64,000 bases of DNA from CAVTLG01 sp963802635 (GCA_963802635.1 CAWDJJ010000001.1:1860001-1924000), one strand, 5' to 3'; counted from the stretch's first letter, positions 53,855-63,781 are shown. Program-made: numbers and translations. Notes: a model not told the origin generated them from the letters alone.

Positions 53855-55016
53855 TTTTCTCTCTCATCTGTTGCTGTATATCATCTGTCGCCTGTCTGAG
53901 CGCGCTCGCAAAGTCGTGGATAGTACGCCAGCGTTTTTTCGTGGCAGGCATAGTAGCACGCTGGAGCGCTGTGTAGAGTGTAAGTGGGTACTCATTGCTC
54001 CACTGAGCGGGTGGAGTGTCTGGTAATGGCAAGGATGTTGGTAGCTCTCCTATAAGTAAGTGGTAGAGCAGTAGGCCAAGCTGATAGATGTCGGTATGCG
54101 GTCCTGGCACAGCTCTTGAATCGCCGGACTGCTCAGGGGCCTGATAAAGTGGAGGTCCTTCACCAACTTCAAACGAATGTGCTGCCAGACCCAGGTCTTG
54201 TAGTACTGCACGTTTTCCTTCTTGCAGCAGCACTGTTTCCGGGGTAAGCTCGCGGTGCGAATACCCCTTTTGATGGAGCAACGCAAGCAACGCACGCAAT
54301 GAGGTCATGCTGCGTAGTAGCAGGAGCGTAGAAGATTGATCCAGAGGTTTGTTCTGCCTGGCAAAGATTTGCTGAAGTGGTGTGCCGTTCGTGATGGTAT
54401 AGGCGATAGTGGCTACCTGGCTATTGCTTTCAAAATCGAGGAGACGAGGAAAGTCATTACGTGGTCCTTGCTCTAACTCTGTCAGTAATCTGCTCTCTTT
54501 CTGTAGGAGCGTATGCAATGTCAGCGCCTGGCTGGAAGGATGCGTGATGCAGACCTGTTTGAGCCAGGCTTTTCGTCCGCCTTGCAGCGCTCGTGCTCGT
54601 TGCTCCAGAGCACTATGGTCTTTTGACCACTGTTGCAGTACTGGATTGCTAAGTATGTAGATCTCTCCTTTTAGAGGAATTTCCATTGCGTTTGCCCAGC
54701 TCTGGCATAGGTTTAATTGTGGGGGTTCAACAGTTGGCGTTTCCTGGAAGAAAGACGAAAATGCTGTGGTATGGGCGGGCTTGCAAAGGTCAATGAAGCT
54801 GCTATCGAGCACGGTATGTGAGAGTGTGTTCAGTTCGTGCATTATTCTGGCATAATCGCTGCGTACGTTCTCGTCGGTACCGAACGTCTGTGTCGCGGAT
54901 ACATTGTCATATAAGCGGACTTCTAGCACTTCAAGCTTGCTGCGTAATTGTGAGTCAGCGGGAGATAATGCTGCTTTCAGCTTTTTTATGCCTTGCTCGT
55001 GATCCAGGTCCAACAT
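53847..55016 (-). CDS. Pseudokinase with N-terminal effector-associated domain (EAD)
   Basis: 389 aa. Residues 1-80 align with the N-terminus of the TIR protein at 57080: GIKKLKAAL, LEVRLYDN, GTDENVRSD, IMHELNTL, FIDLC match GLVELRRYL, YEARLREN, GSNETVRAG, IVEGLNRL, FNDLC. Residues about 120-370 are kinase-like, but the catalytic loop HRDxKPxN reads HRELTPET (254-261): Asp, Lys and Asn are all changed; DFG is DLG; APE (293-295) is kept. It is therefore probably a pseudokinase acting as scaffold or nucleotide sensor. First gene of the operon with the helicase and the winged-helix protein. Confidence 0.75.
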   Translation of the reverse strand: MLDLDHEQGIKKLKAALSPADSQLRSKLEVLEVRLYDNVSATQTFGTDENVRSDYARIMHELNTLSHTVLDSSFIDLCKPAHTTAFSSFFQETPTVEPPQLNLCQSWANAMEIPLKGEIYILSNPVLQQWSKDHSALEQRARALQGGRKAWLKQVCITHPSSQALTLHTLLQKESRLLTELEQGPRNDFPRLLDFESNSQVATIAYTITNGTPLQQIFARQNKPLDQSSTLLLLRSMTSLRALLALLHQKGYSHRELTPETVLLQEGKRAVLQDLGLAAHSFEVGEGPPLYQAPEQSGDSRAVPGPHTDIYQLGLLLYHLLIGELPTSLPLPDTPPAQWSNEYPLTLYTALQRATMPATKKRWRTIHDFASALRQATDDIQQQMREKNV

Positions 55017-55217
55017 GTAGCTTCTATCCTTCTAGCACATCGTGAGAAAGTGCTTCAAATGGCCTGCTATAGGATTCTATGCGATCATCATAACATAAAA
55101 ATACAGTGTGACTGATCACGCGTGGAACTCTAGCCCAAAAATCTCATAGAGCAGGCTACTTGATAGACGTATGCGGCTTCTCTGGCTAAAAAGGCGACAT
55201 TAATAGATAAGTAGAAT

Positions 55218-57011
55218 CTCATGGTTCGCTCAAATTTTGACGAGATTTCAAAATTGTAATACACTACAAGCATGAAAGAAACGTTGAACATTGAAACTGA
55301 ACGTGTAGATGATATTGCGCTGTTACTAGCACACATGCAGCGCATGAATATATCTGAGCTGCTAGATAAGCATATCCCAGTTCATGGCAATCGGAAGGGA
55401 TTAAGCGTAGGGAATGTGACGATGGTTTGGCTCTCCCATATCCTTTCAGAAGCGGATCATAAAATGCACCATGTACAAGAGTGGGCAATGCGACGAAAAG
55501 AAATACTGCGTGGCTGCGGGTTGAAGACGCTTGAACAACAAGATATGACAGATGATCGTCTTGCAGATATTTTACATGCTCTAAGCAGCGATATCCATTG
55601 GACAGCATTTGAACAGGATTTGATGGGAAGCCTGGTACGAGTGTATGATATGCAAAAAGCACGGATACGTGTTGATACGACCAGCGTCATGAGTTATGCT
55701 GAAGTGAGTGAACAGGGATTACTGCAATTCGGGCACAGCAAAGACCATCGACCTGACCTGCCACAACTCAAACTGGTGCTCGCAAGTTTGGATCCTTTGG
55801 GAATGCCATTGGCGACAGAAGTGATTTCGGGTGAAAAGGCAGATGACCCGGTGTACCTGCCGATCATAAAGCGGGTGCGTGAAGGACTCAAAAGGGAAGG
55901 ACTGTTGTATATAGGAGATTGCAAGATGGCAGCATTTCAAACGCGTGCGACCATTCAATCATCGAAAGACTTTTATTTATGCCCTCTTTCAGCCATACAC
56001 ATCTCATCACAGCAACTCCAGCAAGAAGTAGATACCTTGAGAAAGAACGGAGATCCGCTCATAAAGGTTGAACGCATGAATGAGAAAAATGAGCATATTT
56101 GTATTGCTCAAGGATATGAAATGAGCCAAGAGCTGGATAGCGAGAGAGATGGGCAGACATCTGCATGGACGGAACGCCGATTGCTGATCCAATCAACAAG
56201 TGGAGCAGAAGGAGCGAAGCGTTCTTTGCTAGAACGCTTAGAAAAAGCAGAGCAAGCTATACAGGAGCTATTGGTGAGAAAGCAAGGAAAGCAGCGCCTA
56301 AAAACACGTGTGGAAGTAGAGAGAGCCATACAAGAGGTGTTAAAGATATTTCGCGTGGAAGATTTATTAGAGATTGCTATTTATGAAGAAAAGCGGGAAA
56401 TACCAGTTCGTACTTATAGAGGAAAAATCTCCTCAGCACATCAAGAGAGACTTTTTACGATCAAGAGTGCACGAGTGGAAAAAGCACTCGAGTATACTAT
56501 AAGTCATCTGAGCTGGCGTGTCTATGTTACGAATCAGGAAAAAGAATATCTTTCTTTAGAACAAGCTGTAGAGGCATACTATGATGAATATCTTGTTGAG
56601 CGGTGCTTCGGGCGCCTCAAAGGACATCCTTTCTCATTGGCTCCTCTCTATGTGCAGCGTGATGATCATCGAGTAGGATTAGTGCGCTTGTTGACGATTG
56701 CTTTGCGTGTTTTAACGCTATTGGAAGGTGTCGTTCGTCAACGTTTACAAGAGCTGAAGGGAGAGCTTGCCGGACTCTACGCAGGAAATCCCAAACGTCG
56801 CACGAATCAACCGACTGCGGAACGATTATTGGAAGCCTTCCATGAAGTGACGCTTACCATCGTTCGTGCTCCTGGGTTCATACAGCGCCATATTACGCCG
56901 CTTTCTTCTCTTCAGCAAGAAATTTTAACGTTATTAGGCTTTACGCCTGTCATCTATTCTCAATTGGCGGATGATTCTTAATTTCCATCTGGAAAATGAG
57001 CGAACCATGAG
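55218..57011 (+). mobile_element. Complete IS1634-like insertion sequence, 1794 bp
   Basis: Terminal inverted repeats CTCATGGTTCGCTCA (55218-55232) and its complement (56997-57011), flanked by the 6-bp direct repeat TAGAAT (55212-55217 and 57012-57017), the target duplication. One transposase gene fills it. The clean target duplication and intact gene point to a recent insertion. Confidence 0.92.
55272..56981 (+). CDS. IS1634-family transposase
   Basis: 569 aa with the N-terminal DUF4277-type region (VDDIALLLAHMQRMNISELLDKHIPVHGNRKGLSVGNVTMVWLSHILSE) and a DDE catalytic core: Asp in IRVDTTSVMSY, Asp in YIGDCKMAAF, Glu in YLVERCFGRLKGHPF. Full length for the family; no frameshift. It lies within the inverted repeats of the element and should be active. 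Confidence 0.92.
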   Translation: MKETLNIETERVDDIALLLAHMQRMNISELLDKHIPVHGNRKGLSVGNVTMVWLSHILSEADHKMHHVQEWAMRRKEILRGCGLKTLEQQDMTDDRLADILHALSSDIHWTAFEQDLMGSLVRVYDMQKARIRVDTTSVMSYAEVSEQGLLQFGHSKDHRPDLPQLKLVLASLDPLGMPLATEVISGEKADDPVYLPIIKRVREGLKREGLLYIGDCKMAAFQTRATIQSSKDFYLCPLSAIHISSQQLQQEVDTLRKNGDPLIKVERMNEKNEHICIAQGYEMSQELDSERDGQTSAWTERRLLIQSTSGAEGAKRSLLERLEKAEQAIQELLVRKQGKQRLKTRVEVERAIQEVLKIFRVEDLLEIAIYEEKREIPVRTYRGKISSAHQERLFTIKSARVEKALEYTISHLSWRVYVTNQEKEYLSLEQAVEAYYDEYLVERCFGRLKGHPFSLAPLYVQRDDHRVGLVRLLTIALRVLTLLEGVVRQRLQELKGELAGLYAGNPKRRTNQPTAERLLEAFHEVTLTIVRAPGFIQRHITPLSSLQQEILTLLGFTPVIYSQLADDS

Positions 57012-57079
57012 TAGAATAGCCTAAATTATTGTGGTATACTCTTGAATATTTCTATGCCAGATGAATTGGAGCGTGTGCA

Positions 57080-57823
57080 ATGGACTATGAACGGGGACTT
57101 GTGGAACTGAGGCGTTACCTGAAAGGTACAAGGTGGTATGCTGAATTCTTGCTTTATGAAGCCAGATTGCGGGAAAATCTGGCGTCAGAACGCCTCTATG
57201 GCAGCAATGAGACCGTTCGTGCTGGTCGTGGACCAATCGTTGAAGGGCTGAACAGGCTGGCGACGGAGGCCGAAATGGACATGAATTTTAATGATCTATG
57301 CCTGGGCAGGGTACCAGATACACAAACATCTGCATCCGGGTCATCTCCTGTAAAAGCGCAACCGTCTATTACCCCGACGCAACGTAATAGTGCTTTTATC
57401 AGCTACAGTAGCAAAGATAAGAAGTACTTAGATGAACTCCAGAGGTATCTGGCCCCTTATAAGCGCAAAGAAGAACTGAACATCTGGGATGATACCAGAA
57501 TCCCGGCTGGTGCCAGATGGAAAGATGAAATTGGGTGTGCCCTACTCTCAGCCAAAGTCGCTGTTTTTTTAGTGAGCGTTCATTTCCTGGCATCCGAATT
57601 TATCGCACGCAAAGAGATTCCACCATTGCTGAAAGCTGCCGAGGAGGAAGGGACATGCATTTTATGCGTCATCCTGGGTCACTGTGCCATCAAAGATTCT
57701 GAGCTGGCACAGTTTCAGATGGTCAACGTCTCATCGCGCCCGGTCAGCCGGATGGGAGCAGCGGAAAAAGAAAAATTCTGGAGTGATGTGGCGAAATTAA
57801 TCGTCAATGAACTCAAGAAGTGA
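57080..57823 (+). CDS. EAD-TIR domain protein
   Basis: 247 aa. Residues 1-78 are an effector-associated domain homologous to that of the pseudokinase at 53847-55016. A Pro/Ser linker follows, then a TIR domain (about 105-245): SAFISYSSKDKKYLDEL, IWDDTRIPAGARWKDEIGCALLSAKVAVFLVS and FLASEFIARKEIPPLL, with E179 as likely NADase glutamate. EADs bring effectors and sensors together by like-with-like contact; TIR domains commonly cleave NAD in abortive responses. Its upstream region shows TATACT at about 57037. Before the IS landed it was divergent from the pseudokinase operon. Confidence 0.85.
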   Translation: MDYERGLVELRRYLKGTRWYAEFLLYEARLRENLASERLYGSNETVRAGRGPIVEGLNRLATEAEMDMNFNDLCLGRVPDTQTSASGSSPVKAQPSITPTQRNSAFISYSSKDKKYLDELQRYLAPYKRKEELNIWDDTRIPAGARWKDEIGCALLSAKVAVFLVSVHFLASEFIARKEIPPLLKAAEEEGTCILCVILGHCAIKDSELAQFQMVNVSSRPVSRMGAAEKEKFWSDVAKLIVNELKK

Positions 57824-57848
57824 AACATGGTCATATAGCATGCGACTG

Positions 57849-60549
57849 TCAGGATGGGAGCACCTGTTCCAGAGTCATCGTACTGCCCTTGCCTCTGGCG
57901 GCGGCAAAGCGCTCCGCTCCTAACTGTGTTTGCACGTTTGTTACTGCCTGCTCGTAGTCCTGGCGTTGAGCTGGATGCATATCCACCTGCGGAGATGACC
58001 AGGACTCTGCCAATCCCAGTAACATGGCGGCCTGTTCTGGTTGCCCTTGCGCCAACGCGATTTTTGCCTGTCCGATGAGATGTTTGCCGATATGTCTTTG
58101 ATTGCCAACGGCTTTATTGAGTTGGAAAGCTTCTTTATAGAAGCTGATGGCCTGTGCCAGGTCCTGCTGCGCTAGCTTGATTTCACCAAGAACGTGTAGC
58201 GCGGTGGCGATATTTGGATGGTCGTTTTGCTCGCGAAAGAAAGCCAGACTCTCCTGTACAAGTATTGTTGCTTGCTGCATATCGCCCTCTGCCAGTGCGA
58301 TATCTCCCAGTTGCAACTGCTTTTTAGCAATGGTGGGGTGGTCGCCGAGTTCCTGTGCTAGTAGAATGCGTTCTTCAAAGAGTTTCTTTGCCTGTGCATA
58401 GTCGCCTTTATACATAGCGACATCGCCTATACTGTCACGTGCCAGGGCGATAAGCGGCTTGGTACCCAATTCCTGAGCGAGGCGTCAGTCCCTCCTGAGC
58501 GAGTGCGCCTGCCCGCGTGCTGTCTCCCTGCGAAATTTCTATAGACACGAGTGTAGAGAGGATACGTACTGTGCTTTCCTTATCCATGAGTTCGCGTGCC
58601 AGAGCAAGGCTTTCTGCCAGGATAGGATATGCTTCGCCGGTGTTGCCCTGGTAATGAAGGAAGCGGCCCAGACCTTCTAACGCGTTGGCTATGGACCATT
58701 TATCACCGGATGCGCGAGCGGCGTTAACGCTTTCACGCTGCATGTGTAGCGCTTCAGCAACGTCTTTTTGTCGGTAGAGCACCAATGCCAGCCCACTGAG
58801 TGCACCAGCCAGATTGTGTGTATCACCTGACGCCTGGGAGAGCGCGATACTTTCTTTTTGTTTGGCATAGGCCGTAGGGAGGTCGCCCAGTCGATAGGCA
58901 AGATAGCCAGCACGGCGCAACACTTTTGCGCGCATGGTGCTTGGTTTGCTGGTATGAGGCAGTTCCAGTACTACTTGTAGCCAGTACTGTTCTTCGCTCA
59001 ATAGCCCTTCAGGCCATAAAATTTGCCGAAAGCTTCGCAAAATCTCAACGCGTTTTCAGCATCTTGCTGGCTGATAAACCAGTTCAATGCGGCACGCAGG
59101 TTTTCCTGCTCTTGTTCTAGCTGCGCGAGCCATCCTGTCTGGTGGGCACCTTTGAGGTGTGGGCTGGCCTGCTCTACGAGGGTCAGATAGTGCATGGCAT
59201 GAGCGTGCTCGGCGACTGCTAGCTCTGCATGTGTGCAAGCTGTCCTGTCCATATGTGCGGATGGTTTCTAACATCGTGAAGCGTGGATTTTCGCTACTGA
59301 GTTCGACCTGTTGGAGCAAGCTGTTATCTAGCAGTGTGGTGATGGTTTGTATGATGTCGATCTGTTCATTATGGCTTTGTCCGAAGACTGTTTCTACGGA
59401 CTCTAACGTGCAACCGCCTCGGAAGATGGAAAGCTGGCGGAAAAGCCATTGAGCCTGTTCATCCAACAGATTATAGCTCCAGGTGATGGTATTATAGAGC
59501 GTTTGTTGACGTTCGGGTACTGTAGGAATGTTGCTTTTGAGGATCTGTAAATCCGTGGTGAGGCGTGTGAGTAGTGCGTGCGGCGAGAGGAGACGGATTC
59601 GTGTGACTGCAAGCTCGATAGCTAATGGCAAGCCATCCAGACGCATGCAGATATCTGCAATATCGCGTGCATTCTGAGCTGTAATGCAGAAATCTGGCAA
59701 AATAGCCTGTGCACGTTGTACAAACAGGTCAACGGATGCAAACTGCAGCAGTCCCTCTGTTGTAGGTAGCCGCTTGCGGGGATCTGGTAGCGCCAGGGGT
59801 GAGAGAAAAAAAGCTTGCTCTGTGTGCAAATGCAGTACTGCACGACTCGTTACCAGCACCTTCAGATGTGGGCAAGATGCCAGTAGATCTTCCACCAGAG
59901 GTGCAGCGGCTACGACTTGTTCAAAGTTATCCAGGATGAGCAAGAGATGCTGATTATGCAGTGTGGATTTCACTCGTTCGGTGATAGAAAGCGTTTCGCT
60001 TTCCTGAATAGCGAGGGTTTTGGCGATAGTAGAGAGCACGAGCGTAGGGTCGACGATGGCTGCGAGCGAGATGAAGCAGATGCCATCGGTAAAGCGCTCA
60101 CGTATGGCTCGTGCAATTTGCATGCTCAGGCGTGTCTTGCCGATACCGCCAATACCAATCAGCGAGACCAGACGTACGGCAGGAAGTGCTAGTTGCTGGC
60201 AGACGGCAGCGACTTCTTGCTCACGTCCGATGAATGAAGTAAAGGAGGCTGGCACGTTCCAGATAGGTTGTGCGCTTGTGGCCTCAACGGGAGCGACTGG
60301 CTGTGTATGTGGCGGGAACTTACCTTTTTTGAGGCCGAGTTTTACGTCACTTTTCTCGAAAATGCGACAGAGTTCCCGTCGGTAGTGCGGCTGTGGTAGC
60401 ACACCATGCTCCCAGCGTCCTACCGTATGAGCATCAGGCAGGTCGATGCGGTCGGCAACGTCCTGATGTGTCCAGTTACGTCGTTCCCGTTCTTCTCGTA
60501 ACAGATAATTAGGAACGAGTTGTTTTTTGCCCGGCTTGTTCTCTTCCAT
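57849..60549 (-). pseudogene. HTH-NB-ARC-TPR regulator interrupted by three frameshifts
   Basis: The start at 60549 is followed by an XRE-type HTH (NWTHQDVADRIDLPDAHTVGRWEHG), an NB-ARC ATPase (GREQEVAAVCQQL, GIGGIGKTRLS, LLLILDNFEQV, GLPLAIELA) and winged-helix sequence up to TIRTYGQDSL. The frame is lost near 59240-59250, again near 59018-59023 (AAAATTT) and near 58480, but the same protein continues in other frames: THAELAVAEHAHAMHYLTLVE, then TPR-like repeats (LRRAGYLAYRLGDLPTAYA; ALHVLGEIKLAQQDLAQAISFYKEA) to 57849. Restored length would be about 900 aa. A STAND-type signal sensor, either decayed or affected by sequencing errors. It converges with the EAD-TIR gene, 25 bp apart. Confidence 0.7.
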
Positions 60550-60874
60550 GTTCTCTTTGAATGTTCGTAGTCAGGTGTGGCCCTGGAAACAATGTAACCA
60601 ACGGGTGTATTTTATCATATCTCATGCTATCTCTCTACACTTTCCATTGTTGAAGCTCAGTGCTCTTCCTGTGTAAAAATAGCCCCCTATTCGCCCCCTA
60701 TTCGCCCTCCTAACGGTGTTGTATCTCGGTTATACTTCTGTTGTTCCGGCTGTGGAGTTGAACTCATCATGAAATATCACGACACTGGGCGTTGCGTCTT
60801 CTTCCTGGTAGTAGGAAGAAATCTGGTCTGTGAAGTCTGTACAGGCCATTTCTTTATGATAGGGAGGGCCTGAT
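60550..60874. other. Divergent spacer with an 11-bp tandem repeat
   Basis: GCCCCCTATTC occurs twice head to tail (60682-60703) followed by a partial third unit (GCCCTCC). It lies between the divergent NB-ARC and NYN-like genes and could be an operator. Nothing else recognised. Confidence 0.35.
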
Positions 60875-62401
60875 ATGGGTGGGCAACTGAAGACATGTGT
60901 ACTCTACATCGATTATGAAGCTTTGCAGGTTGGCCTTTCGCATATGTACGCTTTCAATACGGATACCTTGCTGGCAGATCTGCTGGAGCGGGCGCAGCAG
61001 CGTTTCTCTCTGCAACAGGCCATTGTGTTTGGGGATTGGACGTATCGTGCGAACTTCCGTCACCTGGAAAATCTAGGTTTTACCTGTTATCCGGTAGCTT
61101 CTGGGGATCACGATGGTGATCTCTGGTTGCAATCCAGCGTTGCTAGACAGGTTGCCACGCATGAAGCAGCGGATGTTTATGTCCTCGTGAGTGGGTATGC
61201 CTGTTATCATGCTGTCTTAGATCAGATATATCAGGCTGGCAAGGAGAGCGTGTTGTGGATGCTCACCCCGCCATCTGCGCGTGATCAGGTGCTCTGTACT
61301 GAGTGGGATCTGATTGTGCTTCCACATGTGGAGGCGAGAGTATCATGGCCGCGTCAGTTGATGCTACAGGCTGTGGCATTAGTGGCAGATCATTTGCAGT
61401 ATGAGGTAGGTGTACCACTTTTGCTGTATCAACTGCGTGCTCGTCTGGGGAATATGTATTACTTCCGTGGCAGAGTAGATGATTGGCTGGACCAGGCTAT
61501 GAAAGAGCAAATCCTCTTATTAACGCAAGTGGACAATCCTGCTGTGGGACCACGTGTCTTTGTAAACAAACAGCACGTGCTGGTACAGAAAGCTCTGCAG
61601 ATCCGAGAACGTATTTTGCTTACACTGACTACAATGCTTGTCAACCATGCCTGCGTGCCGTTTAGCGAACTGGAGAGGTCGCTACGTGCTACCAGGCTCC
61701 TGGCCGCCAATCAGCGTATGCGTCAGGTGTGGCTGGAGTTCTTGCTCGCGGAGGATATCATTATTGTCGAACCACTGCCGCAGCCTGACAGTCCCTTTCA
61801 GGTTAAAGCATTGCGTCTCAACTCATTGCATCTGGTGGTGGTTGAAGCACGGCGTCAGTCGCAATATAATCTTATGCGCCTCATTATGCTCACGAATAGT
61901 TTTAGTGGTCGCAAGCATCATGGCCGGATCGCCGTTTCACGTTTGTTGAGTATTCTGGCAACATCGTCTACGCGGGCCGAGGCACGAGCTACTATCGACG
62001 CGGCTGAAAGCCGGGGTATTGTAGAAGTTGTCACTGTCTCTAGTGCACAGAAGCATACTCGTTCCACATCAGTGGTGCGTTTGCGGCAAGATCATATGCT
62101 GGTACAGGAAACACTGGTGCGCTATGATCAGTTGTTGAAGCACATTGCCATGATCTTAGCGCTGCGACCTGCTGGCGTGAGTGAGTCTGCGCTGGTAAAG
62201 GAGCTTGTGCAGCGTATGCATATAGCGCAGGATGAGGCTCTCTTCTGGATTGCACTGCTGATCCATCAAGGCAGTCTGGTGCTCAGTACAATTAAACTCG
62301 ATGCGGAAGAAATGGTGAATATTATTCGCCTATGTGAGCAGGATGTGCCAATGAGGCAGTTACTGAATGAGGTGCGAAAGCTAGTAGGCGAGCAACAGTA
62401 G
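60875..62401 (+). CDS. NYN (PIN-like) domain protein with degenerate active site
   Basis: 508 aa. Residues about 5-170 resemble a NYN domain: VLYIDYEALQVG (strand 1 with the first Asp), VFGDWTYRANFRHLENLGFTCYPV, DGDLWLQSSVARQV and DVYVLVSGYACYHAVLDQIYQAGKESVLW. In active NYN nucleases the last motif is SGDSDF; here it is SGYACY, so a metal ligand is missing and RNase activity is doubtful. The remaining 330 residues are helical, with possible winged-helix modules near the end (LALRPAGVSESALVKELVQRM). It has GGGAGGGCC upstream. Function unknown. Confidence 0.65.
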   Translation: MGGQLKTCVLYIDYEALQVGLSHMYAFNTDTLLADLLERAQQRFSLQQAIVFGDWTYRANFRHLENLGFTCYPVASGDHDGDLWLQSSVARQVATHEAADVYVLVSGYACYHAVLDQIYQAGKESVLWMLTPPSARDQVLCTEWDLIVLPHVEARVSWPRQLMLQAVALVADHLQYEVGVPLLLYQLRARLGNMYYFRGRVDDWLDQAMKEQILLLTQVDNPAVGPRVFVNKQHVLVQKALQIRERILLTLTTMLVNHACVPFSELERSLRATRLLAANQRMRQVWLEFLLAEDIIIVEPLPQPDSPFQVKALRLNSLHLVVVEARRQSQYNLMRLIMLTNSFSGRKHHGRIAVSRLLSILATSSTRAEARATIDAAESRGIVEVVTVSSAQKHTRSTSVVRLRQDHMLVQETLVRYDQLLKHIAMILALRPAGVSESALVKELVQRMHIAQDEALFWIALLIHQGSLVLSTIKLDAEEMVNIIRLCEQDVPMRQLLNEVRKLVGEQQ

Positions 62402-62413
62402 CGATAAGGTCGT

Positions 62414-62436
62414 TATATTGCCTTGCATTGAGATGA
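62414..62436 (-). repeat. Partial family 1 repeat end
   Basis: TATATTGCCTTGCATT followed by GAGATGA matches one end of the family 1 repeat; the other half is absent. It lies just after the stop of the NYN-like gene. Confidence 0.5.
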
Positions 62437-62544
62437 ATGGGTGTGAGCTAGATTATGGGGCATTGTTGGGGTAGAATGGTGAGTAGAGTGAGTAATATGG
62501 TTGGATGATGATGCTGCGCTTTGTGCCAGATTGGAGGCGTTTTT

Positions 62545-63762
62545 ATGCGAATACTCTTTGTTGCTCCCTACCCCCCATCGCGGATACGTTGCCGCTCCTA
62601 TGGTTTTATTCAGCAACTAGCTACTGTACATGAAGTAACTGTACTCGCGCTTTGTTCCACTACCTGTGAGGCTCTGGATGTGCAGCTTTTGCGGCATGAA
62701 GGGATCATGATCACTGCGATCATTGATAAAATGCAGTGGAAAGTGCTGCGATCTTTACACGCTTTATGTACCGGTTTGCCTCTGCAAGTGGCCTTTGACG
62801 CCTCTCCGACTTTGCGTTCTGTATTGTGCTCTCTCCTTGCTTCTGGTGACTTTGACCTACTGCACGTGGAGTTCATTCGCGCTTTAGGTGTACTGCCTGA
62901 TATATTGCCCATTCCGACCGTCTGGGATGCGGTAGATTGCATCAGCCAGTTGTATACGTATGGTGCTCACTGGGGTGCAACTCCCCTGATGCGCTTGCTT
63001 GGGTCCCTGGAAGCTAGGCGCGTGCAGGAATATGAACGCGTGCAATTGTGGCGCTTTCACGATGTGTTGGTGACGTCTGAACGCGATCGAAATGCCCTGC
63101 ACACAATAGCTGCTAATGATACGGCTCCAACTGGGGAAATGCTGGCTGAGATTACTGTACTCCCGCATGGTATCGATCAGACCTATTTTCGACCCTATGT
63201 AGGAGAACGCAAGGCTCAGACACTCGTCTTTGCCGGAAAAATGAGCTTTCATGCCAACGTTGCTGCTGCCTTGCTGCTGGCTGAACAGATTATGCCCAGG
63301 ATCTGGCAGAAGAAGCCTGATGTGCAACTGGTTATTGCCGGTAGCGGTCCTCCGGCGTGTGTGCGGAGACTGGCTCGCTCATCGCGCATTACTGTTACGG
63401 GCTATGTGGATGACCTGCGTCCTCTGATCGGGCTGGCGCGTGTCGCTGTCTGTCCTTTGCCTTACGCGGTTGGTATCCAGAGTAAGATTTTGGAGGCTAT
63501 GGCTTGTGGGACGCCGGTGGTTGCAAGTACGCAGGCAGCGGCTGGTCTGCTGGCATATCCGCAGCAGAATTTGCTGATAGCTGATACGCCTGACGCGTTC
63601 GCTGATGCGGTCTTACGTCTGCTCGATGACCCGACTCTGTGGACGACTATCGCAGAGAATGCTCTCTCCTATGTAACGACACAGCATAACTGGCAGCATA
63701 TCATACAACAACTGACCGCAGTTTATGAGCGGGCAGTATATAGAAGAGAGAGCAAAGATTAG
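62545..63762 (+). CDS. Family 4-type glycosyltransferase
   Basis: 405 aa with a GT-B fold: N-terminal MRILFVAPYPPSRIRCRSYGFIQQLA and LLHVEFIRALGVL; C-terminal donor domain with LVFAGKMSFHANVAAALLLAEQIMP, VIAGSGPPACVRRLA, VTGYVDDLRPLI and KILEAMACGTPVVASTQAAAGL (the EAxxxGxPV region). This pattern is closest to sugar transferases of exopolysaccharide clusters, but no such cluster is visible here. The start at 62545 has GGAGG upstream; the frame is open to 62521 without a better site. Confidence 0.85.
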   Translation: MRILFVAPYPPSRIRCRSYGFIQQLATVHEVTVLALCSTTCEALDVQLLRHEGIMITAIIDKMQWKVLRSLHALCTGLPLQVAFDASPTLRSVLCSLLASGDFDLLHVEFIRALGVLPDILPIPTVWDAVDCISQLYTYGAHWGATPLMRLLGSLEARRVQEYERVQLWRFHDVLVTSERDRNALHTIAANDTAPTGEMLAEITVLPHGIDQTYFRPYVGERKAQTLVFAGKMSFHANVAAALLLAEQIMPRIWQKKPDVQLVIAGSGPPACVRRLARSSRITVTGYVDDLRPLIGLARVAVCPLPYAVGIQSKILEAMACGTPVVASTQAAAGLLAYPQQNLLIADTPDAFADAVLRLLDDPTLWTTIAENALSYVTTQHNWQHIIQQLTAVYERAVYRRESKD

Positions 63763-63781
63763 ATCATGACATAGAGATTTG

